Positions 59,101-64,000 of a DNA stretch of 64,000 nucleotides are shown piece by piece; the first letter of the stretch is position 1, and each line of letters opens with the position of its first letter. A model generated the notes under the pieces. It was not told the origin of the DNA, ran no database searches, and worked only from the letters and a program-made list of their open reading frames with translations. Source of the stretch: Drosophila pseudoobscura (taxonomy: Eukaryota > Arthropoda > Insecta > Diptera > Drosophilidae); assembly GCF_009870125.1 (NCBI RefSeq), contig NC_046683.1:17989001-18053000 (forward strand), read 5' to 3'. Made by a program: the position numbers and the translations under genes.

Positions 59101-59736
59101 TATTAAAGCTCAATAGGCTCAATATCGTCGAACTCAGCGACTGTAAATGACTGCCGCAGGTCTCTGCACGAGATCGCAGATCAGTTAGACCTCTTCCTTA
59201 TATGGGTCCCAGGCCACAGGGACATCGAGGGGAACGACGCCGCCGACGAGCTAGCAAGGCAGGGTACTACAATTCCTCTCCTTATGGAGAGGGAGCAGGT
59301 AGCGATGCCTCTGGCTACGTGCAGGCTCCTCACGCAGGAATTGTTCGAGCAAAATGCCAATAGGAGATGGCAGCAAACAGTTTCCTGTAAAATCTCAAGA
59401 TTGATATGGCCATATCGATCGAAGAAGCGCTCAGCCGAGCTGTATAGGCTCAGCAGAGCACAGTGCTCTGCAGTTACTCGAGCCATTACGGGACACTGGC
59501 AGATTGGCACTCATGCCTCTAGACTGTCAATCTCTCATAACGACTTCTGCAGGAGTTGTCGCGACGAGGAAGAGGAGGAATCGGTCCCCCACTTCTTCTG
59601 CCATTGCCCGGCCCTTGGAAATCGTCGTCTTCGTTTTCTCGGGGCTGCTTTCCTCACAGACATTTCGGACCTGGCCGAATTCAACCCGGGGACCTTGTCC
59701 AGATTCATCCAAGCCTCCGGATGGGACTGCCCTTAA
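56148..59736 (+). pseudogene. LOA LINE ORF2 (endonuclease, RT, RNase H), disabled
   Basis: Endonuclease: ILLQINLHHCKAACAALLLH, DIVLIQEPW, IVGCDANAHHC, then an in-frame stop at 56575. A long open frame, 56640-58457, carries the rest of the endonuclease (FSDHRYVET) and the reverse transcriptase (KPYKSAGPDGIIPAQLI, DFRPISLSSFLLKTMERLLG, VAFLDIEGAFNNI, GTPQGGVLSPLLWNVAVNEL, AYADDVAIAF). A frame change at about 58440 leads to RNase H (FYTDGSKLDGRVGGG, VFSDSQAAIK), which is broken near 59115. The C-terminal CRSC...PHFFCHCP motif survives. About three disruptions in an otherwise well-preserved ORF suggest a fairly recent loss. Confidence 0.85.
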
Positions 59737-59895
59737 TTTGCAACAGCCTGTTTCTCCACGGTTTTTAGGCACTGGGAAGGGGCACACGCCCATGCGGCAC
59801 CACAACGGACCTTCTACAGGTCCAAATGAGCTTTGGAGGGTTTCATCACTCCCCCAGGCTACCGCCTGAACCTAACCTAACCTATATATCGAATT

Positions 59896-60028
59896 TAATA
59901 AATACTTGTACCGATACTGTTGTTGCCTCCCCCATCCCGCAGCAAGGCATCAGTGATGACGAAAACAACTCATCTGGCACGGATTCAGTGGATATCAAGC
60001 GCAAAACTCCCATTCGTAAAGCACAGCT
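59896..60028 (+). other. Short unexplained segment between two elements
   Basis: Lies between the LOA target duplication and the R1-type LINE remnant. One frame reads IPQQGISDDENNSSGTDS and VDIKRKTPIRK, an acidic/basic linker-like peptide I cannot assign. It may be the continuation of the element interrupted by the LOA LINE. Confidence 0.3.
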
Positions 60029-60511
60029 ACTCCCACAGGGCTCGGTCCTAGGGCCGATACTGTGGAACGTGATGTATGACGACATCCTGCGGCTTACATT
60101 ACCGGAAGGGTGCACCCTGGTGGGCTTTGCCGACGACATAGCACTGGTGAGAGTGTCGAAACACGTAAGAGACGCAGAGGAGAAAACCAACTTAGCAGTC
60201 GGGATGATTGTGGCCTGGCTCGCAGCCAACGGGCTAGCATTGGCGGAGAAGAAGACGGAGGCTGTGCTAATGAGCAGCAGGAAGAAGGTCGAACAGGCAT
60301 GCGTGAGAGTCGGTAGCACGATCATCAGGACCAAGCCTGCGCTAAAGTACCTAGGGGTAATAATGGATCAGAGGTTGACGTTCAAGGCCCACTTGGGCCA
60401 GCGCGAAAGCGACTGCAGCAACGGCGGCCATAAGCAGGATGATGGCCAATACAGGAGGACCACGGCAGCGCAGCAGGCAGCTCATCGCTGGGGTGGTCAC
60501 CTCTATAGTCC
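60029..60511 (+). mobile_element. R1-clade LINE remnant, left part
   Basis: 5'-truncated reverse transcriptase: LLPQGSVLGPILWNVMYDDI, VGFADDIALV, NGLALAEKKTEAVLMSSRKK and ALKYLGVIMDQRLTFKAHL. These match R1-clade elements. It is split by a Tc1-like transposon at a TA site. Confidence 0.75.
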
Positions 60512-60513
60512 TA

Positions 60514-62126
60514 CCTTAGTAAAATGGCTATATGTGCAAAAATTATTTTCAATTTTTCTTTAAAAGTAATAACTGCTTGTTTGGTTTAACTATGCAGTTC
60601 TTATCTCTTATTGTTGTGCTCAGTTATGACACATTTTCGTCTTCTTTGAACTCTATTTGTGGTACCGTTAGCTTAGATAAGAGATCAAGCTCGCGCTCTA
60701 AGTAGAAAATAGATATGTATATGTGCAATCATGTTTATTCATGTTGTGAGAGTCGCAGTGTTAGCATCTTTTTAGTAAAAGTGACAAGCTGATTGATTCT
60801 GTACGTAAGAGCTCATTATTGCATCAAACCGATAAGAATTATAAAGAAAATTGAATTTTTAGTTAAAAATGCCTCGTGGTTCAGAATTGTCTGAGGAAGA
60901 GCAGGGAAGGATCAAGGGAATGAAGTTAGCCGGCATGAAAACTGGTCGCATCGCTTCTCTAATGAATCGACATCGTAATACGATTTCGAACTTTTTAAAA
61001 GATCCAGACGGTTACCGCATTAATCGTCGGCTTGGCCCGGTACCAACCATTACCGAACGCACAAAACGGCACATGCGGCAGCTGGCAACTGAAGACATGA
61101 TGAGCTGCAACAAAATTAAGGCAGAACTGGGTTTAAAAATCACCAGGCAGCGTGTGTGCCAAATTTTACACGAAAATTTGAACCTCACATATCAAAACAA
61201 AGTTGGCAAACCTCGCTTAAGTAAACGGCATAAAGATGCGCGCATGGCCTTTTATGAAAAACACAAGTTCTGGGACCTCGAATTCGAAAATATAATTTTT
61301 AGTGACGAAAAAAAATTTAATTTAGATGGTCCAGACGGCCATCATAAGTATTGGAGAGATCCACGTCATCCACGGGCAACTTGCTACAAGCGGAACCATG
61401 GCGGTGGATCGCTTATGGTTTGGGCTGCATTTAGTGCTAAAGGAAAGTCCCCAATTTGTTTTGTATCCGGCCGAATGAATGCTCAAGCTTATATAGAATT
61501 GGTAGATAGTGAGCTAATTCCATTTGCTGAGCATTTCCATGGGGATCAATGGACCTTTCAACAGGACAATGCGCCAATTCACGTTGCCCGTGCTACAATA
61601 GGCTATTTTGAGACCCACCAGATACCATTGATGAAGTGGCCGGCAATGAGTCCGGACTTAAATCCAATTGAGGATCTGTGGGGAATACTTGCAGCGAAAG
61701 TCTATGCCTGTACAAGGCAGTACGACACATTGAAGCAACTGAAACAAGCGATAGTCACAGAATGGGACAGGATAGAGTTATCAACTCTACAAAACTTTGC
61801 AAATTCAATGCCCAGTAGGCTGCAAAAGCTTCAGGAGCATAAATTTAACTCTATTAATTATTAAAAGATTTTATATTCCCTTAATCTTGTTCCTTGGAAA
61901 TTTTGTTCATAAAAAATATTTTTTGCTGTTATACCCATTTTCTATGTAAAAAATGAAAAATTATTTTTTTTTGTTATTAAAAAAATTGATATTGAATTTG
62001 GTTGTGCCTTTTTGTTTTTTACTTATTAACAGCTAACCAAATAAAAATATAAAATAAATCAAGAAAATACGTGTTTAAAAAAAAAACGTCATTCAAAGCA
62101 GTGCACATATAGCCATTTTACTAAGG
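60514..62126 (+). mobile_element. Complete Tc1-like DNA transposon
   Basis: 1,613 bp bounded by 25-bp perfect terminal inverted repeats (60514-60538 and 62102-62126, starting CCTTAGTAAAATGGCTATAT) and flanked by TA at 60512-60513 and 62127-62128. It carries one uninterrupted transposase frame. Counting a single TA, the interrupted LINE reads on in frame across the site (VLYGSAVW), which confirms the insertion point. AT-rich subterminal spacers contain AATAAAAATA near 62040. Confidence 0.92.
60869..61864 (+). CDS. Tc1-like transposase, DD34E, intact
   Basis: 331 codons, no internal stop. The N-terminal paired-type helix-turn-helix region (LSEEEQGRIKGMKLAGMKTG, RHRNTISNFLKDPDGYRINR) is followed by a second helix-turn-helix (MSCNKIKAELGLKITRQRVC). 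The catalytic triad is visible: D in FSDEKKFNLDGPDG, D in FQQDNAPIHVA, and E 34 residues later in SPDLNPIEDLWG, the DD34E spacing of Tc1. The conserved GGGSLMVWAAFS block is also intact. Length is normal for Tc1 (about 340). The promoter and the 3' spacer are AT-rich, unlike the LINE around it. The intact frame and identical termini suggest a young, perhaps still mobile, insertion. The exact Drosophila Tc1 subfamily is not identified. Confidence 0.93.
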   Translation: MPRGSELSEEEQGRIKGMKLAGMKTGRIASLMNRHRNTISNFLKDPDGYRINRRLGPVPTITERTKRHMRQLATEDMMSCNKIKAELGLKITRQRVCQILHENLNLTYQNKVGKPRLSKRHKDARMAFYEKHKFWDLEFENIIFSDEKKFNLDGPDGHHKYWRDPRHPRATCYKRNHGGGSLMVWAAFSAKGKSPICFVSGRMNAQAYIELVDSELIPFAEHFHGDQWTFQQDNAPIHVARATIGYFETHQIPLMKWPAMSPDLNPIEDLWGILAAKVYACTRQYDTLKQLKQAIVTEWDRIELSTLQNFANSMPSRLQKLQEHKFNSINY

Positions 62127-62128
62127 TA

Positions 62129-62790
62129 TATGGATCAGCAGTGTGGGCACCAGCATCATACCGACGCTGTGCCCTGAGGGTTACATGCTGCTTCCGGACG
62201 GTGTCTGAAGACGCCGCACTTGTTGTGGCAGGCATGGTCCCGCTGGATCTCCTGGCAGCTGAGCGGCAGAGCGGAGTGGAGGTAGCCAGCGAGCGGCGAG
62301 AGCGCACCATAGCCCAGTGGCAACGGCGCTGGGACTAAGCGGCAAAAGGGAGGTGGACCAGACGTCTCCTTCCCCAGCTTAGCCCATGGCTGCGAAGAAG
62401 ACACGGCCAAATGGACCATTATTTGGGCCAACTGCTGACGGGGCATGGCTGCTTCAAGCAGTACCTGCATCGCTTTTGGCATGCTGACGACCCGTACTGC
62501 AGCTGCTGCGGGCCTGGAGTCAACGAGGATGCAGAGCACGTCCTCTTTGTATGCCCCCGTTTCTCGCAAGAACGAACGAGGCTAGGGGAGACGCTTGCAG
62601 AAGTGAATGTGGACACCCTCACCGACCAGATGCTAGCCGATGAGCAATCATGGAACGCGGTCGCCGACATGGCAGCAAGCGTGACCAAGGAGCTGCGCAG
62701 GCTGGAGCGAAGCCGGACAAACTAAGTCCGAAAGATGACCCCACAGCCCGCACCGCGAAGTAATGCCTAGCAGCATCTATACGAACATCT
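62129..62790 (+). mobile_element. R1-clade LINE remnant, right part
   Basis: Continues the interrupted ORF2: YRRCALRVTCCFRTVSEDAA, LVVAGMVPLDLLAAE, then a stop within QWQRRWD* at 62336. The C-terminal zinc-finger motif (CSCCGPGVNEDAEHVLFVCP) lies in another frame ending at 62725, followed by a short 3' UTR. R1-clade elements often target rDNA; no rDNA flanks are seen here. Confidence 0.75.
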
Positions 62791-62814
62791 ATACGAAGAT
62801 TTTTCTCCATTCTC

Positions 62815-63345
62815 CAACAGGAAGAAGATGATACGGCCGAGTTCCTCGACATGCCCTACCAAATGGCTCTCCCCATCTCTATGGTGGAATCCGAGGAGGT
62901 GGTTTCGGAAATCGCAAAGCTTAACGTGTCCAAACCTCCTACTCAACATAATTAACAAATGCTTTCAGCTTGGACACTTCCCTACCCAGTGGAAATGCGC
63001 TGAAATAATCCTGATCCCAAAACCTGGGAAACCTGCAGCCAATCTCGCCTCTTATCGTCCGATAAGCCTATTGGCGGCACTCTCCGAAGTTGTCGAGAGA
63101 CTACTTTTACGTAGAGTCCAACCAATACTGGACGAGGGCGGTTTGATCCCCCATCACCAGTTTGGCTTCAGGATGTCCCACAGGATCGTGGAGAAAATCC
63201 TGGAAGCCATTAAGGAGAAGAAATACTGCACGGCAGTCTTCCTGGACATTAAACAGGCATTTGACAGAGTGTGGCACACTGGATTGCTCTTCAAACTGAA
63301 GACAGCTCTGTCCTGTGTATTCTACATAAATCATATCTCGAGAAT
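62815..63345 (+). mobile_element. Jockey-clade LINE fragment
   Basis: An ORF2 fragment: DTAEFLDMPYQMALPISMVE, then after a frame break LLNIINKCFQLGHFPTQWKC, IPKPGKPAANLASYRPISLL, HHQFGFRMSHRIVEKILEAI and AVFLDIKQAFDRVWHTGLLF. It is truncated before the YADD box. RT order and motifs match Jockey-clade elements. The left part, with loss of the segment joining two blocks near 62935, shows an internal deletion. Confidence 0.75.
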
Positions 63346-63863
63346 ATTACGTTCGTTCTCTTTCGTAGATCAGACGCGTTTTTGTTTTGCGCTCCGCATA
63401 TTTTCCCTTTGTTTTGCATAAACAACCGGTGTTTTCATAAATAAACATTAAATACCTTCCTAATCCTACCTACTATCTGGAAATCTATTCTATTCCGCGA
63501 GTGCATGCCTTTTGATTTGTGTTGTGTGTCAAATTTTTCGGCGTCGGCTTGTCGTGTTTGTGTTGTTGCCGTGAGTGCATTACATTGATTTACAGCTCGC
63601 GTCTTGTAGCTTTTGTTGTTTTATCACTCTCTCTCTATCACCTCAACTGCAATAACTGTTCTTTCTCTCTCGCTCTTTAAACTTTCTGAGCAATAGCGCT
63701 CTCTGCTTGGTAGCTCTCGCTATAACCGCTCTTCACTCTGCTCTCTTTTTTTTACTAATTCCGCTTTGAGCGTTGTCTGGCACATTGGTCTGATACCAAT
63801 TTGTTTTGGAAATTTTCTTTTTTTTTTTTCGCAAATGCTTTAGTAAATAAATAATTAATACAA
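63346..63863 (+). other. Pyrimidine-rich leader before a partial ORF
   Basis: T/C-rich DNA with CTCTCTCGCTCT repeats and no coding frame. It probably is the 5' UTR of the element whose ORF starts at 63864. Confidence 0.4.
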
Positions 63864-64000
63864 ATGGAATACGCTGTGGTCTGCGCCAAAAAAACTTGTA
63901 AGAAGCAGATCACCCACGATCAGCCGAATGTCCCCTGCTGGCTCTACGACAGAGTAGTGCACGCAATATGCCCTGGATTTTCTGGCCTCGTGAGTGATGC
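63864..64000 (+). CDS. Partial LINE ORF1, PHD-finger-like N-terminus (runs off window)
   Basis: Starts MEYAVVCAKKTCKKQITHDQ and continues CWLYDRVVHAICPGFSGLVS to the window end, without a stop. The spacing of cysteines and histidine (C..C...DQP.V.CW...VH..C.G.SGLVSDA) resembles the PHD/zinc-finger start of ORF1 in several Drosophila LINEs. One expected cysteine is replaced (WLYD where WxCD is usual), so the finger is probably degenerate. It cannot be classified further without the rest of the frame. Confidence 0.45.
   Translation, partial: MEYAVVCAKKTCKKQITHDQPNVPCWLYDRVVHAICPGFSGLVSD

Larger units (their letters stand above)
52263..59882 (+). mobile_element. LOA-clade LINE with 13-bp target duplication
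   Basis: Flanked by perfect TATATATCGAATT copies at 52250-52262 and 59883-59895. Parts: a 0.5-kb 5' UTR; ORF1 from 52751 (MPNLNIKTKNTAKEHG), interrupted by an insertion at 53481-55501, then a DUF4780 region (GWHQGRVKAIACQGARSAAL) ending at 56188; ORF2 overlapping it from 56148, with endonuclease, reverse transcriptase (AYADDVAIAF), RNase H and a terminal CCHC-like motif to 59736. The organisation and DUF4780 ORF1 are those of LOA/bilbo/TRIM elements. The copy is near full length but disabled (see ORF entries). The 3' end is rich in CCTAA (GAACCTAACCTAACC). Confidence 0.85.

Noticed and set aside
63107-63334. Minus-strand 75-codon frame
   Set aside because: Shadow of the Jockey-clade reverse transcriptase fragment on the plus strand.

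Overview
The window is insect nuclear DNA from the genus Drosophila. The intact Armadillo and Trithorax-related proteins, short introns of 50-90 bp with GTRAGT donors, and CA/CAG-rich repeats fix the genus. The DINE-1-type repeats (two copies carrying GTTTCCGA and a TATATAT tract), an LOA-clade LINE and the overall repeat content point to the obscura group (D. pseudoobscura/persimilis/miranda/subobscura relatives). arm and trr are X-linked in D. melanogaster, so this is probably the Muller A arm. Species and chromosome are inferences. LAYOUT 1-42 kb is ordinary, gene-dense euchromatin. In order: a doubtful small minus-strand ORF; Edem1 (+); an unrecognised 161-codon gene (+); a lipid-droplet assembly factor (LDAF1/promethin) gene (+); armadillo (+), with two leader exons and a regulated penultimate exon; mRpL16 (-); trithorax-related (+); COA8 (-); a BBLN/UPF0184 coiled-coil gene (+); a WDR18/Ipi3 gene (-); Ubc7 (+); an INPP5K/J-type inositol 5-phosphatase (-); and CCT6 (+). 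Exon joins were worked out by eye and checked for phase. LAYOUT 42.6-64 kb holds no conserved host gene. It is a nest of mobile elements: two DINE-1-type copies; two related small ORFs of a DUF4806/CACTA-like system, one interrupted by a 5'-truncated I-clade LINE; a subterminal-repeat-like block; a broken copia fossil interrupted by an LOA-clade LINE with a perfect 13-bp target duplication; a solo-LTR-like fossil inside that LINE; an R1-clade LINE remnant interrupted by an apparently complete Tc1-like transposon; a Jockey-clade remnant; and the start of another LINE at the right edge. HOW THE GENES RELATE: the host genes are housekeeping or developmental neighbours, not an operon. Edem1 and Ubc7 both serve ER-associated degradation. 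mRpL16 and the WDR18 gene both serve ribosomes. arm and trr are Wnt/adhesion and chromatin regulators. The most striking unexplained structure is a 124-bp CATCGATG-rich module, gap-free and about 93% identical, placed about 40 bp upstream of the start codon and in the same orientation in mRpL16 and the WDR18 gene, which lie 15 kb apart.
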